Shown here piece by piece: positions 19,203 to 28,287 of a stretch of 64,000 bases of DNA. The notes beneath the pieces are model-generated. The model did no database searches. It saw only the letters and a program-made list of their open reading frames with translations, and had not been told where the DNA came from. Position 1 is the stretch's first letter. Each line of letters opens with the position of its first letter. Position numbers and translations under genes: made by a program. The DNA is from Betaproteobacteria bacterium (GTDB taxonomy: Bacteria > Pseudomonadota > Gammaproteobacteria > Burkholderiales > JACQAP01). The DNA is taken from positions 62,001 to 126,000 of the forward strand of contig JACQAP010000008.1 of NCBI GenBank assembly GCA_016194905.1, in the 5' to 3' direction.

Positions 19203-22160
19203 ATGATGCCGAGACTGCCGGCGACTGCAATGTCACGCCAGGGCGGCAGCGCGCGCCCGGCGTTGCTCGGTTTCCTGCTTGCTGTTCTTGTCGTCGGGTT
19301 GCTGATGCTGAAGCACTGGCGCGAAACCGGTGTGCATCAACTATGGGGTTCCTCGGCGGTTCTGCTCGTCATCCTGGTTGCGGCCTTCGCGTCGCTGTGC
19401 TGGGCGATCGCATGCTCGCAGCGGGGTGCGCGGCGGGCGCTGTCATCGCTTCGCGAGAGCGAAGAACGCTTCCGCAACCTGACAAACCTGTCGTCGGACT
19501 GGTACTGGGAGCAGGACGACAAGTTGCGCTTCACTTTCCTGTCCACCGGCTTGTTCACGCGTTCCGGGTTTGCGGACGCCAGCGCTCTGGGACGCCTGCG
19601 ATGGGAACAGCCGGGGATAGATCTTGCATCCGCGGATTGGGAATCGCACAAGGCAGCCTGCCACGCGCATGAGCCGTTCCGTGATTTCGCATACCGACGG
19701 ACGCATGAGGACGGATCCGCCTGCTGGATCGCAATCAGCGGCGAGCCCGTGATCGATGCGGACGGACGGTTCCGGGGCTACCGCGGCGTGGCGAGCGATA
19801 TCACTCACAAGAAGCGGACCGAACAGGAAATCACGCGGCGCAAGGACTTCTATGCGGCGCTGTCGCACACCAACCGTGCCCTGCTTCATATCCGCGAGCC
19901 GGAAGCGCTGTTCCATGAGGTGTGCCGCGGCGCCGTGGAGTACGGCCACTTTTGCCTGGTCTGGATAGGCTTGCTGGACGAGCAGACCGGCTGGGTCCGC
20001 CAGATTGCCACCGATGGTCCGGCCAGCCGTGGCTGTCCGCCGATCCGGGTTTCCGTCGACCCGGAAATTCCCGAGGGACGGGGCTTCTCGGGCGCGGTAC
20101 TGCGCGAGGGCAAGTCCTACGTCGTCAACGACTACTTCGCCGAGGCACGCATAGGACCCTGGGCGGACCAGGCCCGCGCCGCCGGAGTCAAGTCGATGGC
20201 GACACTTCCCCTGACGAGGAGCGGCCGCTGTGTCGGAGTGCTCAATCTGCACGGCGACGAGGTCGGCTTCTTCACCGACGATCTGGTGGCACTGCTCGAG
20301 GAGATGGCGGCGAACATCTCCTTTGCGCTCACCGGCATGCAACACGAGACCGAGCGCGAGGCCGCGCAATGGGCGCTGCGCGGCAGCGAGGAGAAATTCC
20401 GGCTGCTCGCCTCCAGCATTCCGGAAGTGTTCTGGATCTCCGAACCGGGCTGCACCCGTGTCATCTACGTAAGTCCCGCTTATGAGCAGATGTGGGGGCG
20501 TAGCGTCGAGGAGACACTGGCGAACCCGCTCGACTGGATCGAGTCGGTGCACCCCGATGATCGGCAACGCGTGGCGGGCGTCGTGCGTCAAAGCGACACC
20601 GGCAGATTCGATCACGAATACCGCATCGTTCGCCCGGATGGAAGCCTGCGCTGGATCCACGACCGCGCTTTTCCGGTGCTGGACGAGTGCGGCAAGGTCA
20701 TGCTCGTCACCGGGATCGCCGAGGACATCACCGCTCGCAAGGAGACGGAGGAATGTCTGCTGTACCTGGCCCACTACGACAGCCTGACCGGGCTGCCCAA
20801 ACGGTTGTTGTTCTACGACCGGTTGCGGCAGTCGCTGGCCCATTGCAAGCGATACGGCAGCGGCGTCGCGGTAATGTTCGTGGACCTGGACCGCTTCAAG
20901 CTCGTCAACGATAGCTTCGGCCATGCGGAGGGCGACCGGCTGCTGCAGATGGTGGCGGTCCGGCTCAAGGAGAGCCTGCGCGACGGCGATACGGCCGGTC
21001 GTTTGGGCGGCGACGAGTTCGCGATCATTCTTTCCGATCTGGGTTCCGCGGACGATGCTTCGGCCATCGTGCAAAAGCTCATGCATGCCCTGGAACGGCC
21101 TTTCGATCTGGACGGTCACGAGATCTTCGTTACCGTCAGTGCCGGCATTTCCCTGAGCCCGCTCGACAGCGACGATCCGGACGTGCTGATCGGGAATGCG
21201 GATGTGGCCATGCATCTGGCCAAGGAGCAGGGGCGAAGCTGCTTTCAGTACTACAAGGCGGAGATGAACGCCCGTTCGATCGATCGCTTGTCCATCGAGA
21301 ACCGGCTGCGACGGGCGCTCGAACGCAACGAGTTTCTGCTGCATTACCAGCCGAAGGTGGATCTCGCCAGCGGCGACATCACCGGAGCGGAGGCGCTGCT
21401 GCGCTGGAATCATCCGGAGTCCGGACTGGTCCCGCCCGCCCGCTTCATCCCCATCCTGGAGGACAACGGACTCATCGCGCCGGTCGGGGAATGGGTGCTT
21501 GCCGAGGTCTGTCGCCAGATCAACGCCTGGAGCGCGGATGGACTGGTGCCGGTCCCAGTCGCCGTCAACCTGTCCGGCCGCCAACTGCAGCAGCCCGGTC
21601 TGGACCGGCGCTTTCAGCGCATCCTGTCGGAGTCCGGCATCGATCCGCGATTGATCGAACTCGAGATTACCGAGAGCGTGCTGATGCGCAATGCCGAGCA
21701 CGCCGCCGGCATGCTGTGCGGGCTCAAGCAGTTGGGCGTGCGCTTGTCGGTGGACGATTTCGGCACCGGCTATTCGAGCCTGAGCTACCTCAAGAGCTTT
21801 CCGCTCGACGGCCTCAAGATCGACCGATCCTTCGTGAGCGACATTACGGCCAATCCCGACGATGCGGTGATCACTCGCACCGTGATCGCCATGGCTCATG
21901 GCCTGCACATGAAGGTGGTCGCGGAGGGCGTGGAAACCGAGGAACAGCTTGCCGTCCTGGCTGCGAACGGCTGCGACGAGATGCAGGGATATTACTTCTC
22001 GGCTCCGGTCAGTGCCGGGAACTTCGTGCAGATGGTGCGCGAGCGCCGGCAATTGCGCGTCCCGGGGCCGGCAAGAAGGAGCGGTCGGAACGTGCGGTCA
22101 TTGCCGCGCGACGAACACTCCGCCGCCGAATCCGAACCACGTACGCCAAGCATGCGATAG
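19203..22160 (+). CDS. Membrane-bound PAS-GAF-PAS-GGDEF-EAL cyclic-di-GMP enzyme
   Basis: This protein of about 985 residues has two N-terminal membrane helices (ALLGFLLAVLVVGLLML and VLLVILVAAFASLCWAIA), a PAS domain (about 85-210), a GAF domain (about 225-380), a second PAS (about 395-510), GGDEF (about 515-680) and EAL (about 695-950). GGDEF is intact (GRLGGDEFAIIL), so diguanylate cyclase activity is possible. EAL has EALLRW, NLSGRQL, ELEITES, DDFGTGYSS and AEGVETE, so phosphodiesterase activity is also possible; which dominates cannot be told. The start is uncertain: GTG 19194, ATG 19203, 19206 or 19230, none with a clear ribosome-binding site. The last 35 residues are a low-complexity tail. 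Confidence 0.9.
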   Translation: MMPRLPATAMSRQGGSARPALLGFLLAVLVVGLLMLKHWRETGVHQLWGSSAVLLVILVAAFASLCWAIACSQRGARRALSSLRESEERFRNLTNLSSDWYWEQDDKLRFTFLSTGLFTRSGFADASALGRLRWEQPGIDLASADWESHKAACHAHEPFRDFAYRRTHEDGSACWIAISGEPVIDADGRFRGYRGVASDITHKKRTEQEITRRKDFYAALSHTNRALLHIREPEALFHEVCRGAVEYGHFCLVWIGLLDEQTGWVRQIATDGPASRGCPPIRVSVDPEIPEGRGFSGAVLREGKSYVVNDYFAEARIGPWADQARAAGVKSMATLPLTRSGRCVGVLNLHGDEVGFFTDDLVALLEEMAANISFALTGMQHETEREAAQWALRGSEEKFRLLASSIPEVFWISEPGCTRVIYVSPAYEQMWGRSVEETLANPLDWIESVHPDDRQRVAGVVRQSDTGRFDHEYRIVRPDGSLRWIHDRAFPVLDECGKVMLVTGIAEDITARKETEECLLYLAHYDSLTGLPKRLLFYDRLRQSLAHCKRYGSGVAVMFVDLDRFKLVNDSFGHAEGDRLLQMVAVRLKESLRDGDTAGRLGGDEFAIILSDLGSADDASAIVQKLMHALERPFDLDGHEIFVTVSAGISLSPLDSDDPDVLIGNADVAMHLAKEQGRSCFQYYKAEMNARSIDRLSIENRLRRALERNEFLLHYQPKVDLASGDITGAEALLRWNHPESGLVPPARFIPILEDNGLIAPVGEWVLAEVCRQINAWSADGLVPVPVAVNLSGRQLQQPGLDRRFQRILSESGIDPRLIELEITESVLMRNAEHAAGMLCGLKQLGVRLSVDDFGTGYSSLSYLKSFPLDGLKIDRSFVSDITANPDDAVITRTVIAMAHGLHMKVVAEGVETEEQLAVLAANGCDEMQGYYFSAPVSAGNFVQMVRERRQLRVPGPARRSGRNVRSLPRDEHSAAESEPRTPSMR

Positions 22161-22174
22161 GAGCCGAGAGGACC

Positions 22175-22560
22175 ATGATTCGCATTTGTACCGACGCAGA
22201 CCTTCCGGCAATCCTCGAGATCATCGGCGAGGCTGCGCAAACCTGCCGCGGTCCTGTTCCGCTGGACGGCTGGACGGAATCGTACATGTCGGAGCTGCGC
22301 CGCGAAGTCGCCAGCCATGTCGTCTTCTGGGGTTACGAAGAAGGCGGCCAGTTTCTGGGCGTGATGGGCGTCCAGGATGTCGCCGATTTCACCCTGGTGC
22401 GGCACGTCTATGTGCGGATTCCGCATCGCAATCGTGGAATCTCCACGGCGTTGCTCTCCCATCTGCGCACACTGACCGGCAAACCTATCCTGATCAGTTC
22501 CTGGAAACCGGCGACCTAGGCGACAGTTGTCGCCGCACACGCGGCTTCCGTTTGATCCCC
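22175..22560 (+). pseudogene. GNAT acetyltransferase, C-terminus lost by a frame disruption
   Basis: The ATG at 22175 (ribosome-binding sequence GAGAGGACC upstream) opens a GNAT N-acetyltransferase. MIRICTDADLPAILEIIGEA is the first strand and helix, EEGGQFLGVMGVQDV the central strand, and HVYVRIPHRNRGISTALLSH the acetyl-CoA loop (R/Q-x-x-G-x-A equivalent). After GKPILISSWKPAT the frame stops at 22517-22519. The family normally continues with a WA..FYEKHGFRLVP segment; GFRLIP is found just downstream in another frame (22542-22560), separated by a stretch that no longer matches. So a deletion plus frameshift has removed the last helix and strand. At 114 residues it is probably inactive. Confidence 0.6.
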
Positions 22561-22866
22561 CAAAAAAGGAATTCCTGCCAACGAGGCACGCGCCGGTCCG
22601 GCTGGCCGCCGGCGCCGCGCTGCTGTGTCTCTGACAACAATATGGTTCGATCGGATTGACGGCGGTACCGCAATCGTCCGCGGCCCCGATGCACAACAGT
22701 CAGGCGCTCAGGCCGTCGTCATGCGCAAAATCGGTGCCGCGTGCTGCTTCCCCATTTTGCGCCACGTGAAAAATCCGCTCGCCGACCCTCTGCAAGTCAT
22801 AGATTGATTTCGTTGTTTCCTTCGGGGAAACCTCACCCCCGAAAGAGCGGCCTGCTCGCGTTGCGA

Positions 22867-22882
22867 TGGCGCGCTTGTTGCG
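22867..22882 (+). promoter_or_regulatory. Sigma-54 promoter of the formamidase gene
   Basis: TGGCGCGCTTGTTGCG has the -24 GG (22868-22869) and -12 GC (22880-22881) separated by exactly 10 nt, and matches the sigma-54 consensus TGGCAC-N5-TTGCW except for A to G in the -24 box and the last base. It lies about 95 bp before the ATG. It is nearly identical to the promoter in front of amiC. No clear NtrC site was found upstream in the otherwise gene-free stretch 22561-22866. Confidence 0.55.
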
Positions 22883-22976
22883 ATGTGAATGCCGGACAGT
22901 CGGTTCGGCACCCCGCGTTCTTCCGGTTTGCCCGGAGTGTTTTCCCGGTGCCCGTCATTTTCCTGAAGAGGGATTC

Positions 22977-24449
22977 ATGTCCGAGCAACACGCCAGTTCC
23001 TGCAATCACGACCACGCTGCCGAGGAAACATCCACCGCAGCGCAGGAGTCGCCGCAAATCGACGCAAGCCGCAGGAACTTCGTCTGGGGAACGCTCGCCG
23101 CCGGCGGTGCCGCGGTGTCGGCGGCAACCATGTCGATCCCCTATGTGTCGACCGCACAGGCGCAGGGCCTCGATCCGGTCAAGACGGGCGTACGCAACCA
23201 CTACTATGTGGCTGCGACGGACAAGACCGTGCACTGGGGATACTTCAGCAAGAAGCTCAAGCCGGTCGTGACCGTCGACTCCGGCGATTTCGTGACCGTC
23301 GAAGCCATCACGCATCACGCTTACGACGACTACGACCGCCTGATCAAGGGCGATCCGGGCGTCGAGAGCATCTTCCACTGGGACAAGAAGAAAAAGAACG
23401 TCAACCGCCGCGGAGCGGGTCCGATGGACGCGTCTATCAAGGGACGCGGCGCCGGCGAAGGATTCGGCGTACATATCTGCACCGGACCGGTGTTCGTGAA
23501 GGACGCGGAACCGGGCGACATTCTCGAAGTGCGCATCGTCGATGTCAGCCACCGGCCGTGCGCCAATCCGGCGTACAAGGGCAAGAGCTTCGGCATCAAT
23601 GCCGCCGCCTGGTGGGGATTCCACTACAACGACTTGATCGAAGAACCGAAGAAACGCGAAGTCATCACTGTTTACGAAGTGGACTCGACCAAGGAGCGCA
23701 GCTGGGCGAAAGCGGTCTACAACTACCGGTGGGTAGCGCAGACCGATCCGTTCGGCGTCGTCCACAGCATCATCGACTATCCCGGCGTGCCGGTGGACCA
23801 CAGCCTGGTCAAGGAGAATCACGGCATCCTCAAGGACGTGCGCATTCCGGTGCGGCCGCATTTCGGCGTCATCGGCCTGGCACCGAAAGAAGCGGACATC
23901 GTCGACTCGATTCCGCCGGGGCCGTTCGGCGGCAACATCGACAACTGGCGCATCGGCAAGGGCGCCACGATGTATTACCCGGTACAGGTGAGCGGCGCGC
24001 TGTTCTCGGTAGGCGATCCGCACGCATCGCAGGGCGATTCGGAACTGTGCGGGACGGCAATCGAATCCTCGCTGACTGGCACCTTCCAGTTGATCCTGCA
24101 CAAGAAGGCGACGCTCGCCGGCACGACGCTCGAAGATCTCAAGTACCCCCTACTGGAAACCCAGGAAGAATGGGTGCTGCACGGATTCAGCTTTGCCAAC
24201 TATCTCGAGGAGCTGGGCCCGGAAGCGCAATCGCAGATCTACTCGAAATCATCCGTGGACCTGGCAATGCGCGACGCATTCCGCAAGGTGCGCCATTTCC
24301 TGATGACGACACAGGGGCTTACCGAGGACGAAGCCATCTCGCTGATGACGGTCGGCGTCGACTTTGGCATCACCCAGGTGGTGGATGGCAACTGGGGTGT
24401 GCACGGTATCGTCAAGAAAGGGCTGTTCGCGGGGCGCAGCGATTTCTGA
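22977..24449 (+). CDS. Tat-exported formamidase/acetamidase (FmdA/AmdA family)
   Basis: This is a 490-residue amidohydrolase. The first 60 residues hold a twin-arginine signal: polar start, S31-R32-R33-N-F-V, a hydrophobic stretch and a TAQAQ cleavage site. The rest fits the FmdA_AmdA fold, with HWGYFSKKLKPVVTVDSGDF near the N-terminus of the mature part, GPVFVKDAEPGDILEVRI and a later GDPHASQGDSELCGTAIE. These enzymes hydrolyse formamide or short amides to the acid and ammonia. Most characterised members are cytoplasmic, so Tat export is unusual and suggests periplasmic hydrolysis. The ATG at 22977 follows GAAGAGGG. A sigma-54 promoter upstream fits nitrogen control, and a strong terminator follows, so it is monocistronic. 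Confidence 0.88.
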   Translation: MSEQHASSCNHDHAAEETSTAAQESPQIDASRRNFVWGTLAAGGAAVSAATMSIPYVSTAQAQGLDPVKTGVRNHYYVAATDKTVHWGYFSKKLKPVVTVDSGDFVTVEAITHHAYDDYDRLIKGDPGVESIFHWDKKKKNVNRRGAGPMDASIKGRGAGEGFGVHICTGPVFVKDAEPGDILEVRIVDVSHRPCANPAYKGKSFGINAAAWWGFHYNDLIEEPKKREVITVYEVDSTKERSWAKAVYNYRWVAQTDPFGVVHSIIDYPGVPVDHSLVKENHGILKDVRIPVRPHFGVIGLAPKEADIVDSIPPGPFGGNIDNWRIGKGATMYYPVQVSGALFSVGDPHASQGDSELCGTAIESSLTGTFQLILHKKATLAGTTLEDLKYPLLETQEEWVLHGFSFANYLEELGPEAQSQIYSKSSVDLAMRDAFRKVRHFLMTTQGLTEDEAISLMTVGVDFGITQVVDGNWGVHGIVKKGLFAGRSDF

Positions 24450-24470
24450 ACCAGGCTGGGGGAAACGAAA

Positions 24471-24495
24471 AGGGCGCCTCGCGGCGCCCTTTTTT
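24471..24495 (+). terminator. Rho-independent terminator of the formamidase gene
   Basis: A perfect 8-bp stem (AGGGCGCC with GGCGCCCT) and a TCGC tetraloop are followed by six T. Confidence 0.93.
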
Positions 24496-24525
24496 CACGG
24501 AATTCGTGAAATCAGTCGCGGATGG

Positions 24526-24810
24526 CTATTCCCGGCGAATGAGCTTCTTCAGGTTTTCCGGATCCTCCCAGAAGGCCTGCGCCCGCGTCAGATATTCCTT
24601 GGGCGATTGCAGGAATTTCTGCTTGGCCGCCTGGTTGGCGAAGCAATAAAGCTTGTCATCGGGCCCGACCCAGAGGATGGAGCAGTCGGTGGCGTGTTTC
24701 TTTCCTTCCGCCATGCCCATCGTGCATTGCCCGTTGAATTCGGGATCCGCGGCGTAAGCGTTCGAGAACAGGTAAAGCAGGGCAGCGAACAGGAGACTGA
24801 AGAATTTCAT
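24526..24810 (-). CDS. Exported YHS-like domain protein
   Basis: This encodes 94 residues. A signal peptide (MKFFSLLFAALLYLFSNAYA) is followed by a short YHS-like domain: FNGQCTMGMAEGKK, then DKLYCFANQAAKQKFLQSPKEYL, which matches the Y-C-F/..K..F..NP..Y signature. Two cysteines flank the domain start and one sits in the YCF motif. YHS domains bind metals or act as small redox/metal-handling modules, here in the periplasm. The ATG at 24810 has GAGGAAAA upstream. It is convergent with the formamidase gene across the terminator. The function is not established. Confidence 0.7.
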   Translation of the reverse strand: MKFFSLLFAALLYLFSNAYAADPEFNGQCTMGMAEGKKHATDCSILWVGPDDKLYCFANQAAKQKFLQSPKEYLTRAQAFWEDPENLKKLIRRE

Positions 24811-24908
24811 GACGTTTTCCTCGAAGTGCAGTCACTGGCTGGGAGATTTTACAGGAAGAAAGCGGCAAGATGCTGCGGGGTACTTCCCGGCGCGCAGAAC
24901 GCACCAGA

Positions 24909-25838
24909 CTACTTTCTCACGCCCATCCGGCGTTCCTTCGCCCGCACCAGGGCGCTGATGACTTCGTTAAAGGGTGCCGCGATGCCGACGGCTTTTGCGG
25001 CTGCGGGGATCGCGCCGTTGATCGCCTCGATCTCCGACATCCGTCCGGCCATGTGGTCGAGCAGCATCGACGGCCGCGCCTTCGGGATCTTCATGCCGAA
25101 GGCGTGCACATAGGCAACGGGGTCGTCGAAGTCGAGCCTGATGCCGCGTGCACGCGCTACCTGATAGGCCTCGGTCGCGCATCCCGAAGCCACTTTCCAG
25201 GTGTCCGGATCCTCGATCACTTCGACAATGGTGCGCTCGGTCACGGCGCAGGGTCCTGAGAAGCAGACATTGCAGATCAGTTTTTCCCATACCAACTGGT
25301 CGATGTCGTCGAAACACTTCACGCGAAATCCGCCGGAGCGCCAGACTTCGGCCACCGCTTCCAGTCGCGGCGAGATCGGCCCGGCGAGTTCGCCAAGACG
25401 AACCAGTTCCCAGCCGTTGTGATGGGCATGGCCCGGCGCTTTCATCGATGCGCCGAAGCCGCCGACGACACCGACGAGTACGCGTTCGCGGCCGAGGACC
25501 TTCGCCGCGCTGTCCGGTCCGCCGAGTCCGTTCTGGATCGAAAGCACGACCGTGTCCCGATGCAACAGCGGCTGCATCGACTTCGCTGCCTTCTCGACGT
25601 GCATCGCCTTGGTCGCCAGGATCGCCAGATCGCAAGGTCCCGCATCCGCGGCATCCATCGTCGCATTCACGCGCACGGTGCGGTCTCCGGATGCGCCTTC
25701 AACGCGCAAGCCATTGGTCATAATCGCGTCGACGTGCTCCTTCCAGTTGTCGATCGCCCACACTTCGTGCCCCACATCGGCAAGCAGCGCCGCGTAGACG
25801 CTGCCCATGGCACCACAACCGACTACGGCTATCTTCAT
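24909..25838 (-). CDS. 2-dehydropantoate 2-reductase-family oxidoreductase (ApbA/PanE-like)
   Basis: This is a 309-residue NADPH-dependent dehydrogenase. The Rossmann fold opens MKIAVVGCGAMGSVYAALLA with GxGxxG. A central LAILATKAMHVEKAAKSM, then LSIQNGLGG, carries the Asn-Gly segment of the family, and DQLVWEKLICNVCF supplies the conserved catalytic Lys and Asn. PanE reduces ketopantoate in CoA synthesis, but catabolic clusters often hold paralogues acting on other 2-oxo acids. Its position, divergent from an aldo/keto reductase and a CoA-transferase operon, points to such a role. The ATG at 25838 has AAAAGGAG upstream; the longer open frame is not needed. Confidence 0.85.
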   Translation of the reverse strand: MKIAVVGCGAMGSVYAALLADVGHEVWAIDNWKEHVDAIMTNGLRVEGASGDRTVRVNATMDAADAGPCDLAILATKAMHVEKAAKSMQPLLHRDTVVLSIQNGLGGPDSAAKVLGRERVLVGVVGGFGASMKAPGHAHHNGWELVRLGELAGPISPRLEAVAEVWRSGGFRVKCFDDIDQLVWEKLICNVCFSGPCAVTERTIVEVIEDPDTWKVASGCATEAYQVARARGIRLDFDDPVAYVHAFGMKIPKARPSMLLDHMAGRMSEIEAINGAIPAAAKAVGIAAPFNEVISALVRAKERRMGVRK

Positions 25839-25989
25839 GCGTAGTTCTCCTTTTCTGTCCGGCGATTCTAATGAACTATGGCGTTTCGCGTGCGGCGCCG
25901 TTCGATGGGCCCTGGCGCGTGCCGTTGAATTACAATCCGACTCTGCATAGTTCACAACCCGGCTCTGTGGCCAGATAGAGGAACGATCG

Positions 25990-27021
25990 ATGGAATTCAG
26001 GCAGCTTGGTGGTTCGGGTTTCAAGGTTCCGGTGTTGAGTCTGGGTACCGGCACCTTCGGCGGAGGCAATGAGTTTTTCAAATCCTGGGGTGCGAGCGAT
26101 GTAGCCGAAGCCACGCGGCTTGTCGATGTCTGTCTCGAGGCCGGCCTGACGATGTTCGACTCGGCGGACGTCTATTCGAACGGAATGGCGGAGGAAATCC
26201 TCGGACAGGCGATCAAGGGCCGGCGCAACCAGGTGCTCATCTCCACCAAAGGCACCTTTCGCACCGGTCCGGGTCCGAACGATCTGGGTTCGTCGCGCTT
26301 CCATCTGACCGAAGCCGTCGAAGCGAGTCTGCGGCGGCTGGGAACGGATCATATCGATCTGTATCAGCTCCACGGCTTCGATGCCAGGACGCCCATGGAA
26401 GAGGTGCTCCTGACCCTCGACAACCTGGTACGCGCCGGCAAGATCCGCTACATCGGCTGCTCGAATTTTTCCGGCTGGCACCTGATGAAGTCGCTAGCGA
26501 TTTCGGAAAAATACGGCCTGGCGCGCTACGTCGCCCACCAGGCTTACTACAGCCTCGTCGGACGCGACTACGAATGGGAACTCATGCCGCTGGCCCTCGA
26601 CCAGAAAATCGGCACCGTCATCTGGAGTCCGCTCGGCTGGGGCAAACTGACGGGCAAATTGCGCCGCGGACAAGCGTTGCCGGAAACCACGCGCTTGCAG
26701 AGCAAGCTCTCGAACGACAAAGGCCCGCCGGTTGCGAACGAGCATATCTACAAAGTGGTCGATGCCTTGGACGAAGTGGCCCGGGAGACGGGCAAGACCC
26801 TGCCGCAGATCGCGCTCAACTGGTTGCTCCAACGCCCATCGGTGGCGACCATCATCGTCGGCGCGCGCAACGAAGAACAATTGCGCCAGAACCTCGGCGC
26901 AACCGGCTGGAGTCTGACCCCGGCGCAGATTGTAAAACTGGATGCCGCCAGCGCCACGACACCGGCTTATCCCTATTGGCATCAACGCGGCTTTCCCGAA
27001 CTCAATCCGGCGCCGGTTTGA
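25990..27021 (+). CDS. Aldo/keto reductase
   Basis: This is a 343-residue NADPH-dependent aldo/keto reductase with a complete catalytic tetrad: Asp57 in TMFDSADVY, Tyr62, Lys87 in ISTKGTF and His128 in DLYQLHGFD. The (beta/alpha)8 fold markers RYIGCSNFSGWHL and the C-terminal NADPH loop PSVATIIVGARNEEQL are present. It belongs to the AKR group close to YajO/Tas-like proteins and reduces aldehydes or ketones in the cytoplasm. The ATG at 25990 follows GAGGAACGATCG. A 73-nt gap separates it from the CoA-transferase gene, so it may be the first gene of that operon. Confidence 0.88.
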   Translation: MEFRQLGGSGFKVPVLSLGTGTFGGGNEFFKSWGASDVAEATRLVDVCLEAGLTMFDSADVYSNGMAEEILGQAIKGRRNQVLISTKGTFRTGPGPNDLGSSRFHLTEAVEASLRRLGTDHIDLYQLHGFDARTPMEEVLLTLDNLVRAGKIRYIGCSNFSGWHLMKSLAISEKYGLARYVAHQAYYSLVGRDYEWELMPLALDQKIGTVIWSPLGWGKLTGKLRRGQALPETTRLQSKLSNDKGPPVANEHIYKVVDALDEVARETGKTLPQIALNWLLQRPSVATIIVGARNEEQLRQNLGATGWSLTPAQIVKLDAASATTPAYPYWHQRGFPELNPAPV

Positions 27022-27094
27022 ATTGCTGCAGTCGGCCTGACGTTGAACTCTGAAAAACAATGATTTGTTCTGGTTGGTAACGAGGATCGGATAG

Positions 27095-28273
27095 ATGCGT
27101 CCATTGGATGGAGTAACCGTTGTAGCTCTTGAACACGTGATTGCCGCGCCTTTCTGCACACGGCAACTGGCGGACCTCGGCGCCAGGGTGATCAAGATAG
27201 AGCGTCCGGGCGTGGGCGATCCCGCGCGAGCTTACGATGAGCGGGTGCGCGGCCTGGCCTCGCACTTCGTGTGGACCAATCGATCCAAGGAAAGCATCAC
27301 GCTGGACCTGAAGCAGGAGGACGCCAGGAAGATCGTCCGCAAACTGCTGCAGAACGCTGACGTGCTGGTGCAGAACCTCGTACCGGGTGCCGCGGCCCGC
27401 ATGGGTTTTTCCTACGAGATGCTGAAGGACGAATTCCCCCGCCTGATCGTTTGCGACATCTCCGGCTACGGCGCCGACGGGCCTTATCGCGACAAGAAAG
27501 CCTACGACCTGCTGATCCAGAGCGAATCGGGATTGCTCTCGATTACGGGAACGCCCGATGCACCGGCGAAGGCCGGCTGCTCGATCGTCGATATTGCCGC
27601 CGGCATGTATGCCTATACCAACATCCTCGCGGCATTGATCCAGCGCGGCAAGACCGGGCAGGGATGCCGCATCGACGTGTCGATGCTGGAAAGCATGGCG
27701 GAGTGGATGAGCTTCCCGCTCTACTACGCCTATGACGGGGCGGAACCGCCCGCGCGCGCCGGCGCGGCGCATGCCACCATCTACCCGTACGGACCGTTTC
27801 CCGTGGGCGACGGCAATGTGGTCATGCTTGGGCTTCAGAACGAGCGCGAGTGGGCGATTTTCTGCGACAAGGCGCTGGAGAAACCGGAACTGAAAACCGA
27901 TCCACGTTTCTCGACGGGTCCGCGCCGATCCTCCGCCAGGCAGGAATTATATGGAATCATCGTCGAGTCGTTCTCGCGCCTGACAGCCGCGCAGGTCGTG
28001 AAGCGGCTCGATGACGCGCAGATCGGCAATGCGGCCATGAACGACATGCGCCAGGTGTGGGAACACGCGCAACTCGAAGCGCGCAAGCGCTGGGCCGAAG
28101 TCGACACGCCGAACGGTAAAATTCTCGCGATGCGGCCTCCGGGTGTGCCGGAAAGCTTCAATGCGCGCATGGATCCGATTCCGGCGATCGGCGAGCACAC
28201 CACGGCGATACTCGAAGAGATCGGTTACAGCGAATTCGAGATCGCGCGGCTGCGCGCCGGGCAGGTGATCTGA
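27095..28273 (+). CDS. Family III CoA-transferase (CaiB/BaiF), itaconate/mesaconate-type candidate
   Basis: This is a 392-residue class III CoA-transferase. The N-terminus has the usual MRPLDGVTVV and DLGARVIKIERPG segments. The catalytic Asp166 lies in CSIVDIAAGMYAYTNILAAL, followed by GQGCRIDVSMLESM. Such enzymes move CoA between carboxylates (for example succinyl-CoA to itaconate, oxalate or mesaconate). The neighbours are a CitE-type lyase, an HTD2-type hydratase and an acyl-CoA dehydrogenase, the gene set seen in the Pseudomonas itaconate (rip) locus. Itaconate or mesaconate is therefore a reasonable substrate guess, not a proven one. The CitE gene starts 14 nt after its stop. Confidence 0.88.
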   Translation: MRPLDGVTVVALEHVIAAPFCTRQLADLGARVIKIERPGVGDPARAYDERVRGLASHFVWTNRSKESITLDLKQEDARKIVRKLLQNADVLVQNLVPGAAARMGFSYEMLKDEFPRLIVCDISGYGADGPYRDKKAYDLLIQSESGLLSITGTPDAPAKAGCSIVDIAAGMYAYTNILAALIQRGKTGQGCRIDVSMLESMAEWMSFPLYYAYDGAEPPARAGAAHATIYPYGPFPVGDGNVVMLGLQNEREWAIFCDKALEKPELKTDPRFSTGPRRSSARQELYGIIVESFSRLTAAQVVKRLDDAQIGNAAMNDMRQVWEHAQLEARKRWAEVDTPNGKILAMRPPGVPESFNARMDPIPAIGEHTTAILEEIGYSEFEIARLRAGQVI

Positions 28274-28287
28274 CGCGGGCGCCGTCT

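Noticed and set aside
21491-22174. Extension of the GNAT frame upstream of 22175
   Set aside because: It lies inside the EAL coding region in a different frame and has no acetyltransferase features.
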